A stretch of DNA of 57,060 nt from Anaerolineae bacterium (GCA_023384355.1 JAHDWL010000020.1:1-57060); one strand, 5' to 3'; positions 1 through 8,650 are shown, counted from the stretch's first letter. The notes: generated by a model not told the origin, from the letters alone. Numbers and translations are program-made.

Positions 1-236
1 AGCAATTTCGTATCCAGGGAGTCCGGATGGTCATAATTTAACCGCGCACGTTCGGCGTATGTCAGATCGAGCCGGTCGTTGTAATAGGCATCGTGTGGGA
101 GGTAGGCAATCTGTGACGCGCCAACGGCATCCAGGATGGCGCGAGCGACGGTCGTTTTGCCCGACGCCGTGCCGCCCGCTACACCGAATACAATCGGCCT
201 GTATTTTAGAGTCGTGGCAGTAGTATCCACATCCAT
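1..236 (-). CDS. udk: Uridine kinase, N-terminal part (cut by window edge)
   Basis: The visible part is about 78 residues from an ATG at 236. It carries a P-loop, GGTASGKTT (about residues 22-30), and then the YLPHDAYYND and HPDSLDT stretches typical of uridine kinase near the nucleoside pocket. The enzyme phosphorylates uridine and cytidine with ATP or GTP in pyrimidine salvage in the cytoplasm. A stop lies in frame shortly upstream of the ATG, so the start cannot be much further out; I see no clear Shine-Dalgarno site. The C-terminal part is outside the window. A phosphoribulokinase-family relative is the main alternative, but the YLPHDxYY sequence favours uridine kinase. Confidence 0.85.
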   Translation of the reverse strand, partial: MDVDTTATTLKYRPIVFGVAGGTASGKTTVARAILDAVGASQIAYLPHDAYYNDRLDLTYAERARLNYDHPDSLDTKL

Positions 237-320
237 ATGAGTGCAGGGTCGATGGCAGGTTCATCGGTCATACCAGCCATCAACGGTCTTTCGTAATTCG
301 ACGTTTCTGTGCCGGTAAAC

Positions 321-347
321 AAAAAAAGCCCTGGCTCCTCCAGGGCT
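321..347 (-). terminator. Intrinsic terminator of tRNA-Thr
   Basis: An 8-bp perfect stem (AGCCCTGG with CCAGGGCT) and a 5-nt loop are followed, in the minus direction, by seven T residues. It lies about 10 nt past the 3' end of the tRNA gene, so it ends that short transcript before udk. Confidence 0.9.
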
Positions 348-356
348 AACTTCCTG

Positions 357-429
357 AGCCACCCATCGGAATTGAACCGATAACCTATCGCTTACGAAGC
401 GATCGCTCTGCCTGTTGAGCTAGGGTGGC
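357..429 (-). tRNA. tRNA-Thr (anticodon CGT)
   Basis: On the minus strand the sequence folds as a cloverleaf. The acceptor stem is GCCACCC with GGGTGGC and the discriminator base is T. The anticodon stem ATCGC/GCGAT carries the loop TTCGTAA, giving anticodon CGT, which reads ACG (Thr). The T-arm contains GGTTCAATTCC. No CCA is encoded after the discriminator, so CCA would be added post-transcriptionally. The gene has its own promoter and terminator. Confidence 0.93.
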
Positions 430-441
430 ATTGTGTATGGA

Positions 442-469
442 ATTATAGCAGGTGACGGGTCTTCGGCAA
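442..469 (-). promoter_or_regulatory. Sigma-70-type promoter of tRNA-Thr
   Basis: Minus strand: TTGCCG, a 16-bp spacer, and a perfect TATAAT ending 13 nt before the tRNA 5' end. Confidence 0.65.
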
Positions 470-510
470 GTGTTGATAACTGCTGATGCGTGTAAGTGAG
501 TCCGCTTTGC

Positions 511-540
511 TATACAAGGAATGAACAGAAGAGATATAAT
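511..540 (+). promoter_or_regulatory. Probable promoter of the wax synthase-like gene
   Basis: A perfect TATAAT at 535-540 is preceded, 18 bp away, by TATACA (4 of 6 matches to the -35 consensus). The start codon lies 49 nt further on, behind a good ribosome binding site. Confidence 0.5.
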
Positions 541-589
541 ATCGGGGAATTGCATCTGCTTTGAGTTGTTGATCGGGAGAGAGGCGTAC

Positions 590-2002
590 ATGGCTGGTAA
601 TATTGAGATCATGTCCCCGGTAGATGTGGCCTGGCTCAGCATGGAAGAGCCGACCAATTTAATGATGGTCAATGCGGTTATCATTTTTGACAGGCCACTG
701 GATATCGATCGCGTCAGGCAGGTACTCGAATATCGTTGGCTACGGTATGAACGGTTCCGCCAGCGAGTAGTTCGTTCCAGCGTGCCGTTTTTTCGCCCGT
801 ATTGGGAAACTGATCCAAATTTCAATCTCGATCTGCATCTCCAGCGAATCGCACTGCCGGCCCCGGGGGATCAACAGGCGCTGCAAGACCTCGTCAGCGA
901 TTTGATGAGCATGCCTCTTGATTTTTCACGACCACTTTGGAAGTTTTATATAATCGAAAATTATGGTGAGGGGTGTGCCGTCATGGCCCGCCTGCATCAT
1001 TGTCTTGCCGACGGCATGGCGTTGGTCTCAGTCCTGTTGTCAATGACTGATTTTTATGCCGATGCGCCACTGGTTCCGCCGGAGAATACCGATGAATTGC
1101 CTTCCAATGGACGGGTGAGCAGCCTGACAAAAGAGCTTTCGGGAACCATTGGACTAGTCCGTCGGACGACCGATAGAGCCTTGCAAGGCGCTTCGGCGGC
1201 CGTCCAGGACGTTGATAAAGCGCTTCATTTCGGTGGACAAGGGGCGGAATTGGGTTTGTCGGCAACCCGCCTTCTTGCGCGAAGTGCTGATCCGCCCTCG
1301 AGGATGAAAGGCAAGTTGGGAGTTCTGAAACGAGCTGCATGGTCTCGTCCTGTCCCCCTTGGCGATATCAAGCTTATAAAAAATAATCTGGGCGGCACGA
1401 TAAACGACGTACTCGTTTCGGCGGTCACGGGCGGCATTCGACGTTACCTGACAAACAATGGTGACGACGCCGAAGGTCTTGAAATCCGCGCCGCGGTGCC
1501 TGTGAACTTGCGGAGCGAGGCGGATAACGGCAAGCTGGGCAACAAGTTTGGTATCGTGTTTCTGACACTGCCGGTTGGTATCGAGGAACCGCTCATGCGA
1601 TTAACCGAAGTACGCCGCCGTATGACTGAATTAAAACGTTCGTACGAAGCTCCAGTTACCCTGGGAGTCCTGGGGATGATGGGGCTGGGCACGGACACAT
1701 TTCGCGAGATGGTCGTGCGCATCCTTGAGCCGAAAGCCACCGTGGTGTTGACTAACGTCCCTGGCCCGCCCATCCCGCTTTATTTGGCCGGCGAGAAAAT
1801 CCGTGAAATGATGTTTTGGGTGCCACAGGCTGGCCGCCTGGGGGTAGGAATCAGCATCCTGAGCTATGCCGGCAACGTGTATTTGGGGATTGCGACGGAT
1901 GCGAAATTAGTGCCCGATCCTGAGAAAATTATCACAGGATTTTATGAGGAACTGGATCGGATGAAGATAATCGCCAACGCAGTCGCTGCTGCCACGCCAT
2001 AG
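590..2002 (+). CDS. Wax ester synthase / diacylglycerol acyltransferase family protein
   Basis: A 470-residue WS/DGAT-family acyltransferase, the usual length. The catalytic HHxxxDG motif is present as HHCLADG (H136, H137, D141). The N-terminus reads MSPVDVAWLSMEEPTNLM, matching the family opening in which one face binds acyl-CoA, and a C-terminal VTNVPGP stretch matches the second conserved block. The family joins acyl-CoA to a fatty alcohol or diacylglycerol, making storage wax esters or triacylglycerol at the membrane. I chose ATG 590 because GGGAGAGAGG sits just upstream; a further ATG at 521 overlaps the -10 region. The true acceptor substrate cannot be read from sequence. It is monocistronic, with a convergent neighbour. 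Confidence 0.88.
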   Translation: MAGNIEIMSPVDVAWLSMEEPTNLMMVNAVIIFDRPLDIDRVRQVLEYRWLRYERFRQRVVRSSVPFFRPYWETDPNFNLDLHLQRIALPAPGDQQALQDLVSDLMSMPLDFSRPLWKFYIIENYGEGCAVMARLHHCLADGMALVSVLLSMTDFYADAPLVPPENTDELPSNGRVSSLTKELSGTIGLVRRTTDRALQGASAAVQDVDKALHFGGQGAELGLSATRLLARSADPPSRMKGKLGVLKRAAWSRPVPLGDIKLIKNNLGGTINDVLVSAVTGGIRRYLTNNGDDAEGLEIRAAVPVNLRSEADNGKLGNKFGIVFLTLPVGIEEPLMRLTEVRRRMTELKRSYEAPVTLGVLGMMGLGTDTFREMVVRILEPKATVVLTNVPGPPIPLYLAGEKIREMMFWVPQAGRLGVGISILSYAGNVYLGIATDAKLVPDPEKIITGFYEELDRMKIIANAVAAATP

Positions 2003-2053
2003 GTGATACTTTTCGACGATGTTGAAAGGCAGCGTGCAAATCGCCGGCAATTC

Positions 2054-2593
2054 CTAGAGCAAAAAGCGGGGGGCCTCTATTCGTTTTAGTTCATCGACCA
2101 GCCGCAGCGCATATAGCTCCATTTGTTCACGCGGCCGCTTGAGATTATAGGACGCAATTTCCTTATTGATTTCCTCGATTCGGGATTGCCAGCTCCGGCA
2201 AACCTCGTCCCAACCGACATTCAAAGCCTGGCGATGACTTTGGCCTTGCGCTTGGTCGAATGCGGACCGATATCGCTCCCATGTCCGACTCATTTCTGAA
2301 CGAAAGCGTTCGATTTTCTCAACTACACCGAGACGATTGGATAGCCATGCCGGATGGATGTCGTTGTCTTTCATTAATTGGTTGGCTAATGTATTACTGC
2401 CCTCGTAGATGTTCCTGTCCAGATTGAGGGGTTTCCCCGCGCCTGGAAGGGCGTCGAACAAGCCGCGACGTCGCCCGTCCTCGATCAAGTCCTCCATGAG
2501 ATCGTGCCATTGGAGACGCATTCTCCGGTGGTGTTCATCCGGATCGTGGTTGTTCTCGGGTGATGGTTTGGATGGTTCAGTTGGGTCAATCAT
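2054..2593 (-). CDS. DUF1992 (DnaJ-homologue C28 conserved domain) protein
   Basis: A 179-residue protein. The central block WHDLMEDLIEDGRRRGLFD, followed by LPGAGKPLNLD and the HPAWL region, identifies the DUF1992 / DNAJC28 conserved domain. There is no J-domain, signal peptide or membrane segment. The N-terminus is rich in Pro, Glu and Asp and probably disordered; the C-terminal half is charged and helical. The function of the family is unknown. The start has no Shine-Dalgarno site, and a TATAAT box (2605-2610, minus strand) places transcription start about 5 nt before the ATG, so the message is nearly leaderless. It is divergent from the esterase gene. Confidence 0.8.
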   Translation of the reverse strand: MIDPTEPSKPSPENNHDPDEHHRRMRLQWHDLMEDLIEDGRRRGLFDALPGAGKPLNLDRNIYEGSNTLANQLMKDNDIHPAWLSNRLGVVEKIERFRSEMSRTWERYRSAFDQAQGQSHRQALNVGWDEVCRSWQSRIEEINKEIASYNLKRPREQMELYALRLVDELKRIEAPRFLL

Positions 2594-2694
2594 AACTTGA
2601 TTCTATTATAATCTTCTGGACATATCGATAAAAATTGGCAGAATTGATAGTGGGTCAGTCAAAAGTGACTGGCCTTTATTACTATAATTAAGAT
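2594..2694. promoter_or_regulatory. Divergent promoter region with a 16-bp palindrome
   Basis: A minus-strand TATAAT (2605-2610) serves the DUF1992 gene and a plus-strand TATAAT (2683-2688) serves the esterase gene. The plus-strand box is 6 nt from the esterase ATG, the spacing expected for a leaderless transcript. A palindrome, CAGTCA-N4-TGACTG, lies at 2656-2671 over the plus-strand -35 position and could be an operator. Confidence 0.5.
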
Positions 2695-3600
2695 ATGAGA
2701 ATGGAACATACTCCATCGAGTGCGATTCGGTACAGCTGGCAGGATTATCGGGCGTACTACAGCCACTCGCATGGACATCACATCAGCGGCGAGATACGCA
2801 TCGCGCCAAATGTTTATAGCCCGCAACTCGGAATTAGCCGGGAGGTCCTCGTATACCTGCCGCCGTCGTACGGCCGCGATGGACGTCGTTACCCCGTCAT
2901 TTACATGCAGGACGGGCAGAACCTGTTCGATAGTGACACCAGCTATGCCGGTGAATGGGGTGTCGATGAGACGATGGAGCTTCTGGGCCACCAGGAAGGC
3001 CTGGAGGCGATAATCGTCGGCATTCCCAACACCGGAATTCATCGCATTGATGAATACAGTCCCTTTCGGGACAAACGTTTGGGTGGCGGCCGCGGCAACG
3101 ATTATGTCCGATTTATTGCCGAAAGCCTGAAACCTGAGGTTGATCGCGAGTTCCGGACGATGACCGAACGAAAGTATACCGGAATTATGGGATCATCAAT
3201 GGGCGGGCTGATCAGTCTCTACGCTTACTTTGAGTTCGCCTCAATTTTTGGATTTGCCGGGGTGATGAGTCCTTCATTGTGGTTTGCCGGTGGGGCGATC
3301 TTTGACTATGTAGAATCCGCTGCCAGCCCTCCGGGCAAGATTTATCTCGATGCAGGCACCCGGGAATATGGAGAAAGTTCCAATAGTGGCCGGTTGCATC
3401 GCGCGGCCGCCTCACGTCGATACTATGCCAGTGTTCGGCGCATGAAGGGGATCCTCGTTAAAAAAGGGTACAGACCATTTCGAGATGTCATGCATGTTGA
3501 GGAGAAGTGGGCCGGTCATAGCGAATCGTCCTGGGGACGCCGCCTGGCCCCGGCACTCAGGTTCCTGTTGACGGAAGCGCTTCGTCAGACAAGTGGTTAA
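2695..3600 (+). CDS. Putative esterase (Esterase D / enterochelin-esterase-like, alpha/beta hydrolase)
   Basis: A 301-residue protein of the putative esterase family (PF00756 type). Landmarks are YLPPSYG near residue 55, the MQDGQNLFD motif near residue 70, the nucleophile elbow GSSMGG with Ser168, and a C-terminal GHSESSW histidine. No signal peptide is present, so it is probably cytoplasmic. Relatives cleave carboxylesters, including siderophore esters, S-formylglutathione and ferulate esters, and the substrate here is open. ATG 2695 has no ribosome binding site but lies 6 nt after a TATAAT box; a second Met two codons on is an alternative. The following peptidase gene starts 58 nt downstream. 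Confidence 0.8.
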   Translation: MRMEHTPSSAIRYSWQDYRAYYSHSHGHHISGEIRIAPNVYSPQLGISREVLVYLPPSYGRDGRRYPVIYMQDGQNLFDSDTSYAGEWGVDETMELLGHQEGLEAIIVGIPNTGIHRIDEYSPFRDKRLGGGRGNDYVRFIAESLKPEVDREFRTMTERKYTGIMGSSMGGLISLYAYFEFASIFGFAGVMSPSLWFAGGAIFDYVESAASPPGKIYLDAGTREYGESSNSGRLHRAAASRRYYASVRRMKGILVKKGYRPFRDVMHVEEKWAGHSESSWGRRLAPALRFLLTEALRQTSG

Positions 3601-3658
3601 TTTCGACCCGCCCCGGTGGGTACGGCATATTAATTTCAAGTCTAACAGCCAGGAGAAC

Positions 3659-5155
3659 ATGATGGAAAAGAAATTGGACGAATTAAAGGATCGCCTGCGC
3701 GAAGTAGAAGACCTTCAACTCGTTTCAGCGTTGTTAAATTGGGATCAGTCCACCTACATGCCGCCGGGTGGGGCGGCCGCCCGGGGGCGTCAGATGTCCC
3801 TCGTGGCGAGGCTTGGCCACGAGAAGTTAATCGATCCTGCCGTGGGGCGTTTGCTTGATGATCTGCAACCATATGCCGAGGGGCTGGATCCCGACAGTGA
3901 CGATGCGGCACTCATCAGAGTGACGAGACGACAATACGACAAGAGCGTTCGCGTACCGCCGAGGCTTCTGGCTCAATTTAACGAACACGGCGCGGCGAGT
4001 TATCAGGCATGGACGGTCGCCCGCCCGGCAAATGATTTCAAAGCCGTCCAACCCATGTTGGAAAAGACGCTCGACTTCAGCCGCCAGTTGGCAGATTGCT
4101 TTCCTGGCTATGAGCACATTGCCGACCCGTTGATCGATTATTCCGATGAAGGTATGAAAGCGGAGTCGGTGCGAACCTTGTTTGCTAATTTACGCGAACA
4201 ACTGGTTCCGCTCTTGAAAGAAGTTCTGAGTCAGCCGGTCGTAGATGACAGCAGCGTCCACCAGTTCTTTCCCGAGGACAAACAGCGCGCCTTTGGCGAG
4301 AGGGTGATTCGCGATCTTGGGTACGATTTCAACCGCGGCCGCCAGGACAAGACCCATCACCCGTTCATGACGAAGTTTTCACTGGGGGATGTGCGTATTA
4401 CCACGCGTTTTCAGGAAGATTATCTGGCCAATGGGCTGTTCAGCACCATTCATGAGTCCGGCCATGCGATGTACGAGCAAGGTATCGACATGAAATATGA
4501 GGCGTCGCCCCTCGCCCACGGCACCTCTGCCGGCGTTCACGAGAGTCAGTCCCGTCTGTGGGAAAACGTTGTCGGCCGCAGCCGCGCCTTCTGGGGTCAT
4601 TATTACCCCGGGTTGCAGGAGCTATTCCCGGAACAATTGGGCGATGTCTCGCTGGAGACATTCTATCGTGCAATTAACAAGGTGCAGCCTTCCGTCATTC
4701 GCACGGAGGCCGACCAGATGACTTACGATCTTCACGTGATGATACGTTTCGATCTAGAGTTGGCCATGCTGGAAGGATCACTGGAGGTAAGGGATTTGCC
4801 GGACGCATGGATGGCTCGTTATGAATCTGATCTTGGCATTACGGCGAAGGATGATCGCGACGGATGCCTTCAGGATGTTCACTGGTTCGCAGGGCCAATT
4901 GGCGGATCTTTCCAGGGGTATACCCTCGGCAATATTATGGCGGCAATGTTTTATCGCCAGGCGCTTCTTGCACATCCGGAAATACCCGCGCAAATTGGTT
5001 CAGGCGAATTCGGCACATTGCACGGCTGGTTGACAGATAATATTTACCGGCATGGCGCAAAATTCACAGCAAATGATCTAGTCCAGCGGGTGACCGGCGG
5101 GCAATTGACAATTGAACCCTATATCTCGTACCTGAGAGGCAAGTTCCTCGGATAG
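3659..5155 (+). CDS. Metallocarboxypeptidase, M32 (Taq carboxypeptidase) family
   Basis: A 498-residue protein, the normal length for thermostable carboxypeptidase 1. The zinc motif HExxH is present as HESGH (H265, E266, H269), and the family blocks GVHESQSRLWEN and IRTEADQMTYDLH follow. It removes C-terminal residues from peptides in the cytoplasm, with broad specificity and poor activity on a C-terminal Pro. Two adjacent ATGs (3659 and 3662) follow AGGAGA; spacing slightly favours the second. Gene order and a short gap suggest co-transcription with the upstream esterase. It faces pckA, and a terminator lies between. Confidence 0.92.
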   Translation: MMEKKLDELKDRLREVEDLQLVSALLNWDQSTYMPPGGAAARGRQMSLVARLGHEKLIDPAVGRLLDDLQPYAEGLDPDSDDAALIRVTRRQYDKSVRVPPRLLAQFNEHGAASYQAWTVARPANDFKAVQPMLEKTLDFSRQLADCFPGYEHIADPLIDYSDEGMKAESVRTLFANLREQLVPLLKEVLSQPVVDDSSVHQFFPEDKQRAFGERVIRDLGYDFNRGRQDKTHHPFMTKFSLGDVRITTRFQEDYLANGLFSTIHESGHAMYEQGIDMKYEASPLAHGTSAGVHESQSRLWENVVGRSRAFWGHYYPGLQELFPEQLGDVSLETFYRAINKVQPSVIRTEADQMTYDLHVMIRFDLELAMLEGSLEVRDLPDAWMARYESDLGITAKDDRDGCLQDVHWFAGPIGGSFQGYTLGNIMAAMFYRQALLAHPEIPAQIGSGEFGTLHGWLTDNIYRHGAKFTANDLVQRVTGGQLTIEPYISYLRGKFLG

Positions 5156-5238
5156 ATCTATTGTCATGATGGAAGTGGTATCGCCTCTTTCGGAGACGCG
5201 CTTGCCACTCGCCGAATACAGTTAATGGCGGTCAGATG

Positions 5239-5272
5239 AAAAAAGCCCGGATACCGCAATGGGTATCCGGGC
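5239..5272 (-). terminator. Intrinsic terminator of pckA
   Basis: An 11-bp perfect stem (GCCCGGATACC with GGTATCCGGGC) is followed on the minus strand by six T residues, 28 nt beyond the pckA stop. The plus strand has a weaker T-tract (TTGTCATTTTT), so it may also end the M32 transcript. Confidence 0.88.
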
Positions 5273-5299
5273 CTTGTCATTTTTCAAGCCATTGGATGA

Positions 5300-6904
5300 T
5301 TATTTAGGTCCGGCGTTCCTGGTTTCGTCCGAAACAAGGCTCCCAAACTGTTTGAAGTTTTCCTTGAACATCCCCACTAAACGAGCTGCCTGAGCATCAT
5401 ACGCCTCCTTGTCTTCCCAACTATTACGAGGCATAAGGATCTCAGCGGGCACGTCCGGCACGCTAGCGGGAACCATCAAGCCGAAGAAAGGCTCTTCGAC
5501 CATGGCCACATCATCCAGTTCGCCGTTCAGGGCTGCGGCAATCATCCGGCGGGTGTACGCCAGCTTCATTCGTGACCCAACGCCGTATGGGCCCCCCGTC
5601 CACCCGGTATTGATCAGCCATACCTTTGCGCCGTGTTTTTTGATTTTCTCGCCCAAAAGGTTGGCATAAACGCCGGGCCTGAGCGGCATGAAGGGCGCGC
5701 CGAAACAGGTGCTAAAGTTGGGCTGCGGTTCGGTGACGCCGCGCTCTGTTCCAGCGACCTTAGCCGTGTAGCCGCTGAGGAAATGATACATGGCCTGGGC
5801 GTTTGTCAAACGAGAGATGGGCGGCAGGACACCGAATGCGTCGGCCGTCAGGAAGAAGACGTTGTTCGGATGGCCTGCGTGTCCATCGCGCACGGCATTG
5901 GCGACATGGGAGATCGGATAACTGGAACGGGTATTTTCCGTCAAGGATCCGTCGTTCAGATCGACGCGACGGGTTGCGCCATCCATGATCACATTTTCAA
6001 GGATGGTGCCGAATTTACGGGTTGTTTCATAGATTTCCGGCTCGCCTTTGGGATCGAGCTTGATGACTTTTGCGTAACAGCCGCCTTCATAGTTAAAGAC
6101 ACCTTCGTCGCTCCACCCGTGCTCGTCGTCACCGATGAGCATCCGGTCAGGATCGCTGCTTAGGGTCGTCTTTCCGGTTCCGCTGAGGCCAAAGAACAGG
6201 GACACGTCGTTCCTATCGCTACCGAAATTGGCGCTGCAATGCATTGACATGACGCCTTGCTTCGGCATGAAGTAGTTCATGGCGGTGAAAATACTCTTTT
6301 TGATCTCTCCGGCGTATTCCGTTCCGCCGATTAGTACCAGGCGACGGCCGAAATCGACGAGGATGAACGTCTGGCTGTTCGTACCGTCCTGTTCCGGTTC
6401 GGCCTTAAGGCCGGGCATGTCGATAACCGTGAATTGCGGGACATGCTCTCGCAGCTTTTCCGGATCGAACTCGCGGATAAACATATTACGGGCGAAGAGG
6501 TTATGCCAGGCGTATTCGGTGATGATTCTGACCGGCATCCTGTATTTCGGATCAGCGCCGACGTAGCCGTCGAACACGAAAATATCCCGGTTTTGGGTGT
6601 AGGCCAGCATCTTCCGGTAGAGATAGTCGAAGTTCTCCTGGGAGAAGGGGCGATTGACTTTTCCCCACCAAATGTCCGCCTCACTGCCGGGCTCTTCAAC
6701 GATGAATCTGTCATTAGGCGAGCGCCCGGTATGGCTTCCGGTCTGCACGACGAGCGGGCCTAGATGGGCGATTTTCCCTTCATTACGACGAGTCACCTGC
6801 TCATATAGCATTGCTGTAGTCAAGTTCCAGTAGACTATGCCAGGATTCTTGATACCGTGGTTCTCGACGCCATAGTTACTTACAAATGCGCCAAAGTTCT
6901 GCAT
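5300..6904 (-). CDS. pckA: Phosphoenolpyruvate carboxykinase (ATP)
   Basis: A 534-residue ATP-dependent PEP carboxykinase that converts oxaloacetate plus ATP to phosphoenolpyruvate, CO2 and ADP. It is the entry step of gluconeogenesis, or the reverse anaplerotic step in some anaerobes. The kinase P-loop GLSGTGKTT lies near residues 239-247, the GDDEHGWSD metal/ATP segment follows, and HTGRSPNDRF is near the N-terminus. ATG 6904 follows AGGAG at good spacing; the open frame runs further upstream but without support. It is single-gene, with a terminator behind and a long upstream region (6905-7255) in front that is shared with the divergent CoA-binding gene. Confidence 0.96.
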   Translation of the reverse strand: MQNFGAFVSNYGVENHGIKNPGIVYWNLTTAMLYEQVTRRNEGKIAHLGPLVVQTGSHTGRSPNDRFIVEEPGSEADIWWGKVNRPFSQENFDYLYRKMLAYTQNRDIFVFDGYVGADPKYRMPVRIITEYAWHNLFARNMFIREFDPEKLREHVPQFTVIDMPGLKAEPEQDGTNSQTFILVDFGRRLVLIGGTEYAGEIKKSIFTAMNYFMPKQGVMSMHCSANFGSDRNDVSLFFGLSGTGKTTLSSDPDRMLIGDDEHGWSDEGVFNYEGGCYAKVIKLDPKGEPEIYETTRKFGTILENVIMDGATRRVDLNDGSLTENTRSSYPISHVANAVRDGHAGHPNNVFFLTADAFGVLPPISRLTNAQAMYHFLSGYTAKVAGTERGVTEPQPNFSTCFGAPFMPLRPGVYANLLGEKIKKHGAKVWLINTGWTGGPYGVGSRMKLAYTRRMIAAALNGELDDVAMVEEPFFGLMVPASVPDVPAEILMPRNSWEDKEAYDAQAARLVGMFKENFKQFGSLVSDETRNAGPK

Positions 6905-6993
6905 GTCTTTACTCCTGTGGTCATGGTAAAGTGGGTTTGCAAGCGAGTGGTTCAACGATAGTTTAAGCCAACGCGACCGTATCGGCAATCAGA

Positions 6994-7013
6994 CATGACC
7001 TGATCTTGTCATG
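6994..7013. promoter_or_regulatory. Inverted repeat upstream of pckA
   Basis: CATGAC-N8-GTCATG lies about 90 nt upstream of the pckA start in the 351-bp gap between pckA and the next gene. It could be an operator. Apart from this repeat and the promoter at 7170-7198, I see nothing identifiable in the gap. Confidence 0.35.
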
Positions 7014-7169
7014 AATCATCTGTGCTGAATGTCACTATTACTACAACACCGGAAATCGTCGATGGTTGCACGATGATTCGGTTATGCTCTATCGCATAGT
7101 TATCTTCGTTTTATCGATCGGGTGGCAGTTTTCGGTTATTGTCGCATAATAACTTCATGGCTTTGCCTG

Positions 7170-7198
7170 TTGGTTGATGCGTTGGAACCAGGTATAAA
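7170..7198 (+). promoter_or_regulatory. Promoter of the CoA-binding protein gene
   Basis: TTGGTT, a 17-bp spacer and TATAAA, giving a leader of about 50 nt before ATG 7256. Confidence 0.55.
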
Positions 7199-7255
7199 AT
7201 TGTCCAGGCAGATCCATATGGATTGCCGATATTTCGGGCTGAGGGGGTGATTTTC

Positions 7256-7672
7256 ATGAACGATTACCAGCCGATTGAGAAGATATTGGCCGAAACGAAA
7301 ACGATCGCGGTCGTTGGCCAGTCAAGCAACGCCGCGAAAGCGGGACACTATGTGCCGGCCTACCTTAAAGAACAGGGATACAGGATTTTCGCTGTCAATC
7401 CATATTTGAGTGAGGGGCTGGATGGTGATACGGCGTATGGCTCGCTGGCGGATGTTCCACGGCCTGTCGACCTGGTGCTCATTTTTCAGCGGAGTGAAAA
7501 TGTGCCACCGTTTGTCGATCAGGCCATTGATATCGGGGCCAAGGCCGTATGGATGCAACTGGGCATCACCAACGCGGTGGCAGCGCAAAAGGCGCTGGCC
7601 GCCGGCCTGGATGTCGTACAGGATGCATGCATGCTTGTAGAGCACAAGGCCTGGGTTAAACCGGGGCGATGA
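7256..7672 (+). CDS. CoA-binding protein (YccU-type)
   Basis: A 138-residue single-domain Rossmann protein of the CoA-binding family, related to the N-terminal domain of succinyl-CoA synthetase alpha. The IAVVGQSSNAAKAGHYVP stretch near residue 15 is the nucleotide/CoA loop, and the later VDLVLIFQRSENVPPFVD and AVWMQLGI blocks are typical. The domain binds CoA, but its cellular role is not established. ATG 7256 follows GAGGGGGTGA. It stands alone after its own promoter. Confidence 0.85.
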   Translation: MNDYQPIEKILAETKTIAVVGQSSNAAKAGHYVPAYLKEQGYRIFAVNPYLSEGLDGDTAYGSLADVPRPVDLVLIFQRSENVPPFVDQAIDIGAKAVWMQLGITNAVAAQKALAAGLDVVQDACMLVEHKAWVKPGR

Positions 7673-7783
7673 ACATTTGTCCAAAAATAGCCATGATAAT
7701 CACTGGCCGTGTCGAACTAATATTTTCCCAAGTTATACAACTATACTCCCGACCAATCGTATTGATTCGTGGAGGTTGAGAAC

Positions 7784-8203
7784 ATGAGCGATAACATCAA
7801 GGAACTGAAGGATATCGAACGTGAGTTATTGGATGCCGAAGGCGAGAAAGATGGGCAAAACGAGGTGAGTTGTGGCCCTAATATGGCCTGGATCCCGGGC
7901 CTGGTGCTTATCGGTATCGGGGCGATTTTCCTGCTCAACAACTTCACTGACTTTCAACTGAACAACTGGTGGGCATTGTTCATTCTCATTCCGGCATTCG
8001 CCAGTCTGGGCAATTTTATTCGCGCCTATCGCGTCCACGGCGGCTTAAATGATGAAGCGCGTGGCTCGCTGATTGGAAGCATGATTCTGTTTTTCGTTGC
8101 CGCGATCTTTCTGTTTGGGTTGAGCTGGGGATTGGTCTGGCCGGTATTCCTCATCATCGGCGGGATTGGCGCACTCCTGTCCGCATTTATTAGTCGTAAG
8201 TAA
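7784..8203 (+). CDS. Small membrane protein with LiaF-like transmembrane region
   Basis: A 139-residue protein. The first 35 residues are charged and cytoplasmic-looking. Four hydrophobic stretches follow (about residues 39-55, 63-78, 96-113 and 116-133). The pattern IPGLVLIGIGAIFLLNN followed by WWALFILIPAF resembles the membrane part of LiaF-type and DUF5668 proteins, but no sensor domain is attached. ATG 7784 has GGAGG 8 nt upstream. Its function is unknown. It ends 36 nt from the convergent oxidase-like gene, with no obvious terminator between. Confidence 0.65.
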   Translation: MSDNIKELKDIERELLDAEGEKDGQNEVSCGPNMAWIPGLVLIGIGAIFLLNNFTDFQLNNWWALFILIPAFASLGNFIRAYRVHGGLNDEARGSLIGSMILFFVAAIFLFGLSWGLVWPVFLIIGGIGALLSAFISRK

Positions 8204-8239
8204 CCTTGGCCTGAATGTTAGCTTTGTCGGCTGCGGAGG

Positions 8240-8647
8240 CTACCCTTCGCGGCCGACTACCCTTGGGAAGGCAGCATGGGCAAAAGCCAGCGCGGCTCCA
8301 ACCTCGAGGGCGCGACCCAGGATTAGCGCCCACGGCGAGAGTCTGAGAACCGGTCCCATTGCTGTTAACCAGATGCCGACATTCAGCAATATCAGGGCAA
8401 CATATGCGCCGGTCGTATTGCCTCGTCGCGGCTCTTTCCAGTAACGGGGCAATATCCAGAAAGCCATCCCGAGTGTGAGTTGGGCCACCCATCCGAACAG
8501 AAGGAACTCAATATGTGCCGGCAGCCAATTCCAGAACGCCGGATGAATCGGCTGACCTTTATGGGCCAGGAGCAGTGCTCCGAAAGTGAAACCCAGGAGC
8601 AGGTATCCGAATGAGAATTTTATATACCATTGACTTAACTTTGGCAT
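8240..8647 (-). CDS. Mini heme-copper oxidase subunit I-like four-helix membrane protein, copy B
   Basis: A 135-residue protein with four predicted helices (about residues 11-28, 44-66, 81-100 and 107-127). The second helix has the block FGWVAQLTLGMAFWILP, which resembles helix II of cbb3/NorB-type oxidases and NnrS, where a histidine binds low-spin heme. Here His45 is present, while position 47, histidine in the sister protein, is glutamate. The full 12-helix oxidase core is missing, so it cannot reduce O2 or NO by itself. It follows copy A by 3 nt on the same strand and closes the nos-linked gene set. Heme binding is inference. Confidence 0.6.
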   Translation of the reverse strand: MPKLSQWYIKFSFGYLLLGFTFGALLLAHKGQPIHPAFWNWLPAHIEFLLFGWVAQLTLGMAFWILPRYWKEPRRGNTTGAYVALILLNVGIWLTAMGPVLRLSPWALILGRALEVGAALAFAHAAFPRVVGREG

Positions 8648-8650
8648 GAC

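Noticed and set aside
5633-6163. A 176-residue open frame on the plus strand opposite pckA
   Set aside because: It is fully antisense to pckA, whose protein matches its family along the whole length; the plus-strand product shows no domain and no ribosome binding site.
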